Counted from the stretch's first letter, positions 14,870 to 22,464 are shown. The stretch: 22,483 nucleotides of DNA from an uncultured Treponema sp. (GCA_937902445.1 CALELJ010000063.1:1-22483), one strand, 5' to 3'. Program-made: numbers and translations. The notes: generated from the letters alone by a model not told the origin.

Positions 14870-15871
14870 TTAGAAGACATTACTGAAAAAACGATCCTGT
14901 CTGGACCTCATGGTTTCATCTATGGCTTTGTTTGAATATAAAAAGGTACTGTCTGTAATGTTTTTACCGACAAAGGACTTTCCCCTGCTGATTTTTTCAA
15001 TAAGATCCCTGATCATTACGCCATTGTCCTTTGTGCACTGAACGGCAAAATTCACAACGTTGGAATTGACCATGCGCCTTATCTGCGGAGTTTCTTCGAA
15101 AACAAAAATATAGACATCTTCGCCAGGCATTTTTCCATATTTGAAAAGAATATCGATGACTCCCAGGTAATCCTTTTCGGATTCAACAAAAACAGCGTCT
15201 ATCACTTCCTGATTTTCATACAGTTCATTCATCAGGAACTTTGCCTTTTCATATTCCCCGTTGGTTTCCCTGCGTGAAATGATGTTCCATCCCTTGTTTT
15301 TTTCGATGCCTTCGTTGAGGGCTTTCATTCTTTCCCTTGTTGAAGTTGTATCGGCGGTATCATTGAAGACACAGATGTTTACATTTGACTTGCCCTTCTC
15401 ATACAGCTCAAGGCATTCAACGGCAGACTTTGCTTCCTTGTAGTAATCACAATAAACTTCGTGGATGATGGTGCAATATTCCGAGTGGTCATGTCTGACA
15501 GTACCACAGGTAAGGATAACCGGAATTCTGTTCAGGGAAAGATTTTCTATTGCATTTTCAAGTCCGTGCTCGCTTACAGGATCAATGATCATGAAATCAA
15601 CACCACGGCTCATCAGATTGTAGATGCTTATGATCTGTTCCGTCAGATCTTCATTGGCACTGAATTCCGAAAGGGTATACCTGGGATCATCAGAGAAACT
15701 TTTTACGATGGAAAGATTGTTTGAGTAGTAGGGTTCCGTCTGTCTGCCAGAATAGGAGAACCCGATTCTGATAGGGTCTTTTCTATTGTTCCCGAAAGGC
15801 AGACAGGAAGCGAACATAAAACTAAAAAAAGCAGCAATCAGAAAAAATGATTTTCTCAAAATTATCCTCAT
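14870..15871 (-). CDS. Periplasmic-binding-protein-like lipoprotein (Peripla_BP_4/LacI fold)
   Basis: A 333-residue exported protein. The N-terminal signal has a lipobox-like FASC with Cys at residue 23, so it is probably a lipoprotein. The rest follows the sugar-binding type I fold: IRIGFSYSGRQTEPYY, then GVDFMIIDPVSEHGLENAI, IPVILTCGT, NICVFNDTADTTSTRERMKAL and DAVFVESEKDYLGVIDIL. No ABC ATPase or permease gene adjoins it, so it may feed a transporter encoded elsewhere, or act as the sensing component of a two-component system. It is followed at 44 bases by the exported DUF4015 gene, which suggests a shared carbohydrate theme. The start is set by a -10 box six bases upstream. There is no Shine-Dalgarno sequence. 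Confidence 0.85.
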   Translation of the reverse strand: MRIILRKSFFLIAAFFSFMFASCLPFGNNRKDPIRIGFSYSGRQTEPYYSNNLSIVKSFSDDPRYTLSEFSANEDLTEQIISIYNLMSRGVDFMIIDPVSEHGLENAIENLSLNRIPVILTCGTVRHDHSEYCTIIHEVYCDYYKEAKSAVECLELYEKGKSNVNICVFNDTADTTSTRERMKALNEGIEKNKGWNIISRRETNGEYEKAKFLMNELYENQEVIDAVFVESEKDYLGVIDILFKYGKMPGEDVYIFVFEETPQIRRMVNSNVVNFAVQCTKDNGVMIRDLIEKISRGKSFVGKNITDSTFLYSNKAIDETMRSRQDRFFSNVF

Positions 15872-15877
15872 GCTGCT

Positions 15878-15906
15878 ATTTTAATAGCATTTACGCCAAA
15901 TTTCAA
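15878..15906 (-). promoter_or_regulatory. Promoter of the lipoprotein gene
   Basis: On the minus strand TTGAAA (15906-15901), a 17-base spacer and TAAAAT (15883-15878), then six bases to the ATG at 15871. The predicted transcription start is the A of the start codon. Confidence 0.7.
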
Positions 15907-15926
15907 TTTTTAAGGAACTCCATTGA

Positions 15927-16991
15927 CTATGAAAGCAGGAGATCCCCTTCCTTGATCCAGTTAATTTTACGAAGCAACAGACCAAGTCCCCATGAAATAA
16001 GGCCTGGGAGAACAAAGCAAACAAGAATAAGACCGATCCAGCTGAATGCATCAGGGGCTATCGCTGCGGCTCCATGTTCAACGGCAACTGCGCTTGGATC
16101 AAACCAGCCGGAAATAACACCGATCTGACCTACAAAACCACATGTTCCCATGCCGGAAGAAACTGCGGCACCGTTCATTTCCATTTTGAAAAGACAGGTT
16201 GCCATAGGACCTGTGATTGCAGAAGCAACAACAGGCGGAATCCATACGCGGGGATTTTTTACGATATTAGGCATCTGAAGCATGGATGTTCCAAGTCCCT
16301 GGGAAAGAAGTCCGCTCCATCTGTTTTCACGGAAGCTCATGACAGCAAAACCGATCATCTGAGCGCAGCAACCTGTAACGGCCGCACCGCCTGCAAGACC
16401 AGTAAGACCAAGGGCTGCACAGATTGCGGCAGAACTGACAGGCAATGTGAGGAGGATTCCCACGATTACGGAAATGATCACGCCCATGAGGAATGGCTTG
16501 AGTGTTGTTGCCCATACGATGAGATTACCGAAAGCGGCCGCACCTTTTCCGATATAACCTGCAAAAAGAACTGAAAGAAGAGCACCTGCGACAATGGTCA
16601 CAAGTGGAGTTACAATAATGTCTACCTTTGTCTTTTTGCTTACAAGCATTCCGGCTTCTGCTGCTGCAATGGCAATAAGAAGAACCGCAAGAGGTCCACC
16701 TGCACCGCCAGAAACATTTGCGGCACTTCCAACTGCAACAAGAGAAAACAGAACGAGAGGAGAAACCTGCATTGCATAGCCGATACCAACTGCCATGGCT
16801 GCTCCGACTACATGCGGCTCACCTGCGAAAGTTCCGGCTTTAACCAGAAAATCAAAGACTGGATTTACATCGATGCGGAGAAGCTGCTGGCCCAGAGTCT
16901 TGACGATGGTTCCGATAAGAAGGGATGCAAAAAGGCCCTGAGCCATTCCGCCAAGAGCGTCGATAAGATAACGCTTTACGTACTTGTTCAT
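15927..16991 (-). CDS. PTS IIC-like membrane protein (PfoR / PTS_EIIC_2 family)
   Basis: A 354-residue polytopic membrane protein rich in Gly and Ala with about ten hydrophobic segments. Motifs such as LIDALGGMAQGLFASLLIGTI near the N-terminus, GYAMQVSPLVLFS, and an NPRVWIPPVVASAITGP stretch match the PTS_EIIC_2 group that includes Clostridium PfoR. Proteins of this group are annotated as sugar PTS subunit IIC, though PfoR was first described as a regulator of toxin expression. No IIA, IIB, HPr or EI gene lies nearby, so PTS-driven transport is uncertain. The ATG at 16991 is chosen over a TTG at 16997 because GAGG lies eight bases upstream. It has a promoter 141 bases upstream and a structured leader. 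Confidence 0.85.
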   Translation of the reverse strand: MNKYVKRYLIDALGGMAQGLFASLLIGTIVKTLGQQLLRIDVNPVFDFLVKAGTFAGEPHVVGAAMAVGIGYAMQVSPLVLFSLVAVGSAANVSGGAGGPLAVLLIAIAAAEAGMLVSKKTKVDIIVTPLVTIVAGALLSVLFAGYIGKGAAAFGNLIVWATTLKPFLMGVIISVIVGILLTLPVSSAAICAALGLTGLAGGAAVTGCCAQMIGFAVMSFRENRWSGLLSQGLGTSMLQMPNIVKNPRVWIPPVVASAITGPMATCLFKMEMNGAAVSSGMGTCGFVGQIGVISGWFDPSAVAVEHGAAAIAPDAFSWIGLILVCFVLPGLISWGLGLLLRKINWIKEGDLLLS

Positions 16992-17054
16992 AAACAATAC
17001 CTCATGAGAAAAATAAAAATGTTCCGGTTGATTTACTTGGTGATGTAGTTGATT

Positions 17055-17108
17055 GGAGCGGACGTGGGCTCCCTAGGCAGTGGTAGAATTCCATTCTGCC
17101 GGCAGTCA
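17055..17108 (-). promoter_or_regulatory. Structured 5' leader element of the PTS IIC-like gene
   Basis: GC-rich block inside the predicted leader. Hairpin 1 pairs GGAGC and GCTCC (17055-17059 with 17068-17072). Hairpin 2 pairs GGCAG and CTGCC (17076-17080 with 17096-17100), with an inner TGG/CCA pairing or an alternative AGAAT/ATTCT pairing. It shares the octamer ACGTGGGC (plus strand) and a GCCGGC with the element at 3163-3254. It could be a cis-acting RNA switch or a protein-binding site. No known riboswitch class was recognised. Confidence 0.35.
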
Positions 17109-17131
17109 TCTCAAACGTAATTTCTGAAAGT

Positions 17132-17160
17132 AAAATATCAGAAGATAAGTTTTTTTTCAA
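17132..17160 (-). promoter_or_regulatory. Promoter of the PTS IIC-like gene
   Basis: On the minus strand TTGAAA (17160-17155), a 17-base spacer and TATTTT (17137-17132). Expected start is about 17125, giving a leader of about 134 bases that contains the two hairpins and a GAGG ribosome binding site. Confidence 0.6.
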
Positions 17161-17191
17161 TTGGATGACATTTTGAATTTTTGAATATAAA
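17161..17191 (+). promoter_or_regulatory. Candidate promoter of the lipid kinase gene
   Basis: TATAAA (17186-17191) lies eight bases before the ATG. The best -35 is TTGGAT (17161-17166) at a long spacing of 19. It would again give an almost leaderless mRNA. Confidence 0.4.
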
Positions 17192-17199
17192 ATAGAGTC

Positions 17200-18126
17200 A
17201 TGTACCACTTCATTGTAAATCCGGTTTCACGGTCAGGAAAAGGTCTCAAGCTTTGGCAGAACAAAATTGAGCCGGAACTGAAAAAACAGAACATAGAACA
17301 TTCCGTGGAATTTTCAAAAGAGCGTGGCGATGTAACAAACATAGTCACCAGAATCTCATCACAGGCAAAAAATGAAAAAAACTGCACCATCGTGATTCTT
17401 GGTGGCGACGGAACTGTCAACGATGCTGTTCAGGGAATCCAGGATTTTGACAACACTGCCCTGGCCTATATACCGACAGGATCAAGCAACGATTTTGCGC
17501 GGGATCTGAAATTTTCAAAAAACGTGAAAAAAAATCTCAAGAGAATTCTTGAAGCAAAGGAACCTGTTTTAATGGACATCGGTCAGGTTGAAACTGAAAG
17601 AGGTACAAGAAGATTTGCAGTCAGCAGCGGAATTGGATTTGACGGTGCGGTCTGCCAGAAGTCAGTCCATTCGATTCTAAAAAAGAGATTGAATAAAATT
17701 GGACTTGGAAAACTTACATATCTTGGAATTGCCTTGAACCAGATTATCAATGCACCAAAAGTGGATGCCCAGGTTAAATTTTCCGACGGAACAGAACTTC
17801 ACCTGAAAAATCTTTTATTCATGGCCGCGATGGTCCATAAATACGAAGGCGGTGGTTTCAAGTTCTGTCCAAAAGCCGATGCCTGTGACGGTGAACTGGA
17901 TTTCATCTGCGCAAGCAACAAAACAATTCCGGGAATTCTCGTTGCCCTGCCAACCGCTTTTTTTGGATTGCATACATTGTTCAAAGGAATCGAGGTCTAT
18001 CGTTTCAAGGCAGCTGAAGTTAAAACAACGATTCCACTCTGGCTCCATACAGACGGCGAAGTTGGATACAAAGCCCAGTATCTTGATTTCTCAACCTTTG
18101 AAAAGAAATTGAGATTCATACTTTAG
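17200..18126 (+). CDS. Diacylglycerol kinase family lipid kinase
   Basis: A 308-residue cytosolic lipid kinase of the DAGK_cat family (DgkB/YegS/LCB5 group) that phosphorylates a lipid hydroxyl, probably recycling diacylglycerol to phosphatidic acid. Signatures are NPVSRSGKG (residues 7-15), GGDGTVND at 68-75 and PTGSSNDFAR at 92-101, followed by the beta-rich C-terminal domain (FAVSSGIGFDGAV, YEGGGFKFCPKADACDGELD, LHTDGE). All nucleotide-binding motifs are intact. No Shine-Dalgarno sequence precedes the ATG. queH follows after 13 bases in the same direction, so the two are probably cotranscribed. The actual lipid substrate cannot be told from sequence. Confidence 0.93.
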   Translation: MYHFIVNPVSRSGKGLKLWQNKIEPELKKQNIEHSVEFSKERGDVTNIVTRISSQAKNEKNCTIVILGGDGTVNDAVQGIQDFDNTALAYIPTGSSNDFARDLKFSKNVKKNLKRILEAKEPVLMDIGQVETERGTRRFAVSSGIGFDGAVCQKSVHSILKKRLNKIGLGKLTYLGIALNQIINAPKVDAQVKFSDGTELHLKNLLFMAAMVHKYEGGGFKFCPKADACDGELDFICASNKTIPGILVALPTAFFGLHTLFKGIEVYRFKAAEVKTTIPLWLHTDGEVGYKAQYLDFSTFEKKLRFIL

Positions 18127-18139
18127 GTTTCAATCTGCA

Positions 18140-18784
18140 ATGAACTATCAGGCGGAACTGGAAAAAATCATCAAGGGACTCGACGGAAAACCAAGGCTGC
18201 TGTTGCATGCATGCTGCGGGCCTTGCTCTTCCTATGTAATGGAATACCTTGCGTCCATATTTGAAATCACGATTCTTTATTACAACCCCAACATCTATCC
18301 ACAGGCGGAATACGAAAGGCGCCTTAAGGAACTGGAAGATTTTCTTCCAAGATTTTCTCCTGCAGTGGATAACAATATCAGTGTGGTAAAGATGCCTTAC
18401 AATCCGGATGAATTTTATTCTGCCGTCGGAACAAAATCACAGCCTGAACTTGCAAAGGAAAAAGAAAAGGGTGAGCGATGCAGAAGATGCTATGAATTCA
18501 GATTGAGAAAATCCTACGGCTATGCACTAGAAAATCATTTCGATTATTTTTGCACTACCCTTTCCATCAGTCCATTCAAGGATGCGGTGAAGATAAATAC
18601 TGAAGGTGAAAAGATTGCGGCGGAAAACCCGGACGGTCCAAAATGGCTTTATTCCGATTTTAAAAAGAAAAGTGGTTTTTTAAGAAGTCTTGAAATAAGT
18701 CAGGAGTACGGATTATACCGTCAGCAGTATTGCGGCTGCGTATATTCAGCAAGGACTGACATTGATGAAAGTACTGTACTTTAG
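18140..18784 (+). CDS. queH: Epoxyqueuosine reductase QueH
   Basis: A 214-residue iron-sulfur enzyme that reduces epoxyqueuosine to queuosine at the tRNA wobble position. It is the non-homologous replacement for cobalamin-dependent QueG. The diagnostic cysteines are visible: HACCGPCS (Cys25, Cys26, Cys29), ERCRRCYEFRL (Cys114, Cys117), a Cys at 138 in FCTTLSISPFKD, and the C-terminal YCGC (Cys198, Cys200). Length and motif order are typical. It follows the lipid kinase by 13 bases with no good Shine-Dalgarno sequence. Its TAG stop abuts the stop of the convergent gene with zero gap. No other queuosine genes lie in the window. Confidence 0.95.
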   Translation: MNYQAELEKIIKGLDGKPRLLLHACCGPCSSYVMEYLASIFEITILYYNPNIYPQAEYERRLKELEDFLPRFSPAVDNNISVVKMPYNPDEFYSAVGTKSQPELAKEKEKGERCRRCYEFRLRKSYGYALENHFDYFCTTLSISPFKDAVKINTEGEKIAAENPDGPKWLYSDFKKKSGFLRSLEISQEYGLYRQQYCGCVYSARTDIDESTVL

Positions 18785-19810
18785 CTATAGACTGTCATCA
18801 AATATTCCAAGCAGAACCTGATCCAGATTTTTTATGAAGTTTTTCTTTTCTGTCTTAATTTTTCCTGCCGAAAGTTTTTCAAAATAGCAGAACACAAGGT
18901 TCATGAACAATCCGGCTTTTGACGGAAGTTTTAGATTTCTGTCCACTGCAAGCTTTGACAGGAACAATGCTCCGCATAGTCTGCCCGAACGGATAAGACC
19001 TGAGACCAAAGCACCTTCAGTGATTTTAAGTTTCCAGATTTCCGTAAGAATTTTTCCATGAGGCACAAGTAAAGAAAAAAATGTGACAGAGGCTATGATC
19101 ATCAATGAGGGAAGGAGCCTTATTTTTTTCTTTGAAAGCAAATTGCAGACAAGGGCAGCGCCAGTGATTCCGTAGATGATGAAAACGTTGTCATAGAAAA
19201 ACAGAAGCAGCATGAAAGCAAGGGCGAAGAAAAATTTAGCGACAAAAAACTTCGTATTGCCCTGATGAGAAATTTCACCGGCTGTAATCAATCCGTCAGA
19301 TTCATAGTCATTGGTTGAGGCCTTTTTAAGCCACTGGGATTCAGCAACAAAAAATTCGGCGAAGATTCCCATTGCGATGGAAGACGCAAAGGAAATCGAA
19401 AGAAGAACCGGCGCAATGAATTTTATGTTCTGTCCAAACATGAAGACATAGGCAATGCCAAGCTGGGCAAGATTGTTTGCAAGTCCTCCCGCCATGCTTA
19501 TGCCAAGCCAGGACACAAGTTTTTTCTCATAAAAGAAATAAAAGATTGCCATCATTACAAAACCTGAAGCAACTGAACCTGCAAGGGAAAACAAAAAAAT
19601 GTATGAGAACAAAGTTCCGCTGATGATGCCCTGAAGAAGGACTTTAAGAAAAATCAAGGCGATGCTTTCTCTGCGTGACATGCAGAGAAAAGAAAGCATT
19701 ATGGGAAGGTTTGCAAGACCAAGTCGGAAAAATGGCACGGGCTTTGGAATTGCATATTCCACTGCGGAAAGAAAAAAACACAAAGCCGAAAAGAATGCCA
19801 GTTTTTTCAT
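18785..19810 (-). CDS. Membrane protein: Gx-transporter domain with an extra C-terminal membrane domain
   Basis: A 341-residue polytopic membrane protein. Residues 1 to about 170 match the Gx transporter family (also labelled heptaprenyl diphosphate synthase component I): VEYAIPKPVPFFRLGLANLP, a FLKVLLQGIISGTLFS stretch and MAGGLANNLAQLGIAY. This family looks like substrate-binding (S) components of ECF-type vitamin transporters. After a polar linker near 165-190, a second hydrophobic domain follows (LLLFFYDNVFIIYG, then GALVSGLIRSGRLCGALFLSKL), making the protein about twice the usual family length. The second half is loosely like CbiQ/EcfT transmembrane components but lacks a clear Ala-Arg-Gly signature. 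It sits 13 bases after mnmG, whose stop overlaps a possible AGGTGG ribosome site. Substrate unknown. Confidence 0.8.
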   Translation of the reverse strand: MKKLAFFSALCFFLSAVEYAIPKPVPFFRLGLANLPIMLSFLCMSRRESIALIFLKVLLQGIISGTLFSYIFLFSLAGSVASGFVMMAIFYFFYEKKLVSWLGISMAGGLANNLAQLGIAYVFMFGQNIKFIAPVLLSISFASSIAMGIFAEFFVAESQWLKKASTNDYESDGLITAGEISHQGNTKFFVAKFFFALAFMLLLFFYDNVFIIYGITGAALVCNLLSKKKIRLLPSLMIIASVTFFSLLVPHGKILTEIWKLKITEGALVSGLIRSGRLCGALFLSKLAVDRNLKLPSKAGLFMNLVFCYFEKLSAGKIKTEKKNFIKNLDQVLLGIFDDSL

Positions 19811-19823
19811 TGCCTCAAGCCAC

Positions 19824-21896
19824 CTACTGAAGGTAAACCATCAAAAGCATGATGTCGCTGTTGCGGATTCCACTGATGCGGGAAGCCTGTCCCAATGTCA
19901 CAGGGCGGACCTTTTCCAGCTTGCCACGGCTTTCTGAAGAAAGGGCAACAATCTTTGAGTAGTCAAAATTATCTGGGATGCGGACGTTTTCCATGCGGTG
20001 CATTTTTGCAACACGGTTGTCCTGCTTTTCAATGTAATAGCGGTACTTGTGGTCTTCCTGTGCAAGTGTCCATTCAAGCAAAGTGTAGTTGCCGGGATTT
20101 TCTGCATCAGGGTGCTTATCAAGGAATGCCATGGCTTCCTCAACGTTGCGGTACTTAAGTTCCATGGAATCCATCTGCTCTTTTGAAATCAGGCCTACGT
20201 TGAAACCTTTCTGACGCAACCTTCTGTCTGCCGTGTCGTGGCGAAGTTTAAGGCGGTATTCTGCACGGGCAGTGAACATGCGGTAAGGTTCCTTTGTTCC
20301 AAGCGTTACAAGGTCGTCGATAAGAACACCGATATAACCTTCGTCACGGCCAAGAATCAGAGGCTCGTAAGACGGAATCTTTTCAAAGCTGTTGAACCCA
20401 TTTTCTGTCTGGAAGTTTTTAAGCTTCTCAGAAAGTTCCTTTGTTTCCCGTGCGGAAATTTCCGCAAAGTTCTTAAGGTCTTCTGCATTGAACACAGGCT
20501 TTGGCTGGAACTTTCCTTTTTCTCCGCTTGCAGGAGATGAATAGATTTTTGAATCTGCGGCACAAAGGGGACCACAGAGATTCTTGTGTTCGCGGGCATA
20601 AAGACCGGCGTTGATTCCGGCAATAAGTCCCTGACCTGCGGCTTCCTCGTAACCTGAAGTTCCGTTTATCTGGCCTGCATCAAAAAGACCTGCGACGCGT
20701 TTTGTCTCAAGGCTTGGGAAAAGCTGTGTAGGTTCAACATAGTCGTATTCAACAGCATAACCCGGACGGCTTACAACACAGTTTTCAAAACCGCTCATTG
20801 TGCGGAGGAATGCATCCTGAACTTCTTCCGGCAAAGAAGAACTCAAACCGTTAAGGTAGATTTCATCAGTTTCGAGACCTTCCGGTTCAACAAAAAGCTG
20901 GTGGCGTTCGCGTTCTGCAAAGCGCATTACCTTGTCTTCAATGGACGGACAATAGCGTGGGCCGATTCCGCTTATCTTTCCTGAATACAATGGAGAGCGT
21001 CCGATGTTCTCGCGGATGATTCTGTGGGTTTCAGGATTTGTATATACAAGATGGCATGGAACCATAGGGCGTTCTACTTTTTCCGTGTCAAAGCTGAACG
21101 GAATGATTTCTTCGTCGCCTTCGTTAAGTTCAAGTTTTGAAAAATCGATTGTGTGGCGCAGGATTCTTGGAGGTGTTCCTGTCTTAAGGCGGCCAGTCGT
21201 AAAGCCAAGACGGTTAAGGCTTTCTGTAAGACCAAAAGCTCCTGTCTCTCCAATGCGGCCGCAAGGAGCATCGTATTCGCCGATGAAAATTCTTCCGCCT
21301 AAAAATGTTCCGGTGGTAAGGACTACGGAACGGCATGTAACGATTCTTCCGCGTTCAGTAACAACACCGATTACTTTCTGGCGCATTCCGCTTTTTGCGG
21401 CATCGGTTGCATATTCATAGTTGAGGTTGCTTCTTTTTTCTCCAGGAATTGTATTGAGTTCAGCGGCACTGTCGGAATTTTCCGGAAGCGGTGTATCTGA
21501 CGCAACTGTCAAGACATCAACCACAGTGTCCATGAGGGTACAGAGATTTTCCGTCGTCTCAAGAGTCTTTCGTGCAAGCTGGGAATACAGAAGTTTATCT
21601 GCCTGGCTTCTTGGAGCCTGAACTGCAGGGCCACGGCTTTTGTTCAGCATGCGGAACTGGATCATGGACTTGTCGATGAGCTTACCCATTTCTCCACCGA
21701 GGGCATCAATTTCGCGGACGATGTTTCCCTTTGCGATTCCACCGATGGAAGGGTTGCAGGACATTCTTCCAATTGAATCTATAGTCTGAGTAATTAGAAC
21801 AGTTTTCAATCCCATGCGTGCGCAGGCAAGGCTAGCCTCAATACCTGCATGACCGCCGCCACATACGGCAACGTCAAATGAATCATAAAAAGCCAT
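19824..21896 (-). CDS. mnmG: tRNA uridine-5-carboxymethylaminomethyl modification enzyme MnmG (GidA)
   Basis: A 690-residue FAD enzyme, partner of MnmE in wobble uridine modification. The N-terminal FAD-binding motif is GGGHAGIEAS (from residue 13). Also visible are SCNPSIGGIAKGNIVREIDALGG, the MnmG signature RGPAVQAPRSQ, GPRYCPSIEDKV, GQINGTSGYEEAAGQG, DDLVTLGTKEPYRMFTARAE, and the C-terminal VRPVTLGQASRISG. It is about 60 residues longer than the usual 620-630. Extra sequence appears at about residues 131-172, between the early Rossmann strands, and at about 455-490. The start at 21896 is set by a -10 box six bases upstream without a Shine-Dalgarno sequence. The Gx-type membrane protein gene follows. 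Confidence 0.97.
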   Translation of the reverse strand: MAFYDSFDVAVCGGGHAGIEASLACARMGLKTVLITQTIDSIGRMSCNPSIGGIAKGNIVREIDALGGEMGKLIDKSMIQFRMLNKSRGPAVQAPRSQADKLLYSQLARKTLETTENLCTLMDTVVDVLTVASDTPLPENSDSAAELNTIPGEKRSNLNYEYATDAAKSGMRQKVIGVVTERGRIVTCRSVVLTTGTFLGGRIFIGEYDAPCGRIGETGAFGLTESLNRLGFTTGRLKTGTPPRILRHTIDFSKLELNEGDEEIIPFSFDTEKVERPMVPCHLVYTNPETHRIIRENIGRSPLYSGKISGIGPRYCPSIEDKVMRFAERERHQLFVEPEGLETDEIYLNGLSSSLPEEVQDAFLRTMSGFENCVVSRPGYAVEYDYVEPTQLFPSLETKRVAGLFDAGQINGTSGYEEAAGQGLIAGINAGLYAREHKNLCGPLCAADSKIYSSPASGEKGKFQPKPVFNAEDLKNFAEISARETKELSEKLKNFQTENGFNSFEKIPSYEPLILGRDEGYIGVLIDDLVTLGTKEPYRMFTARAEYRLKLRHDTADRRLRQKGFNVGLISKEQMDSMELKYRNVEEAMAFLDKHPDAENPGNYTLLEWTLAQEDHKYRYYIEKQDNRVAKMHRMENVRIPDNFDYSKIVALSSESRGKLEKVRPVTLGQASRISGIRNSDIMLLMVYLQ

Positions 21897-21902
21897 GGCG
21901 GA

Positions 21903-21931
21903 ATTATACCGAGATTAAAGGAAAAAAACAA
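21903..21931 (-). promoter_or_regulatory. Promoter of mnmG
   Basis: On the minus strand TTGTTT (21931-21926), a 17-base spacer and a perfect TATAAT (21908-21903), then six bases to the ATG at 21896. The predicted transcription start coincides with the A of ATG. Confidence 0.75.
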
Positions 21932-21965
21932 TTTTCAAAGGAAAGGGAAAAACGGTTTGAAATAT

Positions 21966-22178
21966 TTATTTTACAAAAGCAACTTTCATATGCTTCTTTT
22001 CTTTTACACATTCGAGGAGATAGTAATTGATGATATTTTGATAAGGCATCCCAGTTTCTTCCGCCATCTTCTTAAAATAATCAATCACTTGTTCATCAAG
22101 GCGAATTGTTATCTGCTGTTTAAGTTTTTCAGCATAAGGATTTTTTATTGCATTTGAAAAATCATATTCTTCTCTCAT
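21966..22178 (-). CDS. brnA: BrnA-type antitoxin
   Basis: A 70-residue DNA-binding antitoxin. A short N-terminal arm (MREEYDFSNAIKNPYAEKL) contacts the toxin in this family. It is followed by a ribbon-helix-helix domain, KQQITIRLDEQVIDYFKKMA then TGMPYQNIINYYLLECV. The start at 22178 is chosen because GGGGG lies eight bases upstream and because MREEYDFS begins the family core. In-frame ATGs at 22193 and 22208 would overlap the toxin gene. The ATG follows the toxin stop by one base. As in other brnTA pairs the toxin gene comes first, and the antitoxin is expected to repress the shared promoter. Confidence 0.88.
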   Translation of the reverse strand: MREEYDFSNAIKNPYAEKLKQQITIRLDEQVIDYFKKMAEETGMPYQNIINYYLLECVKEKKHMKVAFVK

Positions 22179-22179
22179 T

Positions 22180-22464
22180 TTAATTTCCCCCATACTGCTT
22201 CTTTTCATTTGTCGTTGCTTTTCGAGCTGAGATTATTCTAATTACATCATCGTTTTCACGATAACAATGACAAACAACCAATACTTTTGATTTGTTACTG
22301 ATTCCTAAAATAATAAATCGGTCTTCCCCGTCAGAATGATCAGGATCTGCAATAAGCAATGCATTGGGATCATAAAAAACAGTTTGAGCTTCCTCAAACG
22401 GAACACCATGCTTTATGATGTTTACTTCTGCTTTTTTTGGATCCCATTCAAACCTTATTTCCAT
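22180..22464 (-). CDS. brnT: BrnT-type ribonuclease toxin
   Basis: A 94-residue toxin with a RelE/ParE-like fold that cleaves RNA and halts growth when the antitoxin is lost. The family pattern is complete: FEWDPKKAEVNIIKHGV, PFEEAQTVFYDPNAL, GEDRFIILG, and the C-terminal RIISARKAT followed by a Tyr near the end. No truncation or missing block was noted, so it is probably active. It is the first gene of a two-gene operon with brnA. The ATG lies six bases after a TATACT box and overlaps a palindromic repeat. The DNA here is more AT-rich than neighbouring housekeeping genes, consistent with a mobile accessory module. Confidence 0.93.
   Translation of the reverse strand: MEIRFEWDPKKAEVNIIKHGVPFEEAQTVFYDPNALLIADPDHSDGEDRFIILGISNKSKVLVVCHCYRENDDVIRIISARKATTNEKKQYGGN

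Noticed and set aside
16074..16574. 166-codon plus-strand frame opposite the PTS IIC-like gene
   Set aside because: It is the antisense shadow of a well-supported membrane protein, is Cys/His/Thr-rich in the manner of reversed Gly/Ala codons, and has no ribosome binding site.
17055..17108. Guanidine (mini-ykkC) or another known riboswitch in the IIC-like leader
   Set aside because: Two hairpins are present, but the loops and flanks do not carry the class-defining motifs, and the gene type does not fit.
18768..18782. AAAGTAC-T-GTACTTT palindrome as a terminator for queH
   Set aside because: No T tract follows on either strand, so it is not an intrinsic terminator. It was kept only as an observation on the junction.
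21004..21420. 138-codon plus-strand frame inside mnmG
   Set aside because: Antisense shadow of conserved mnmG codons, with no protein features.
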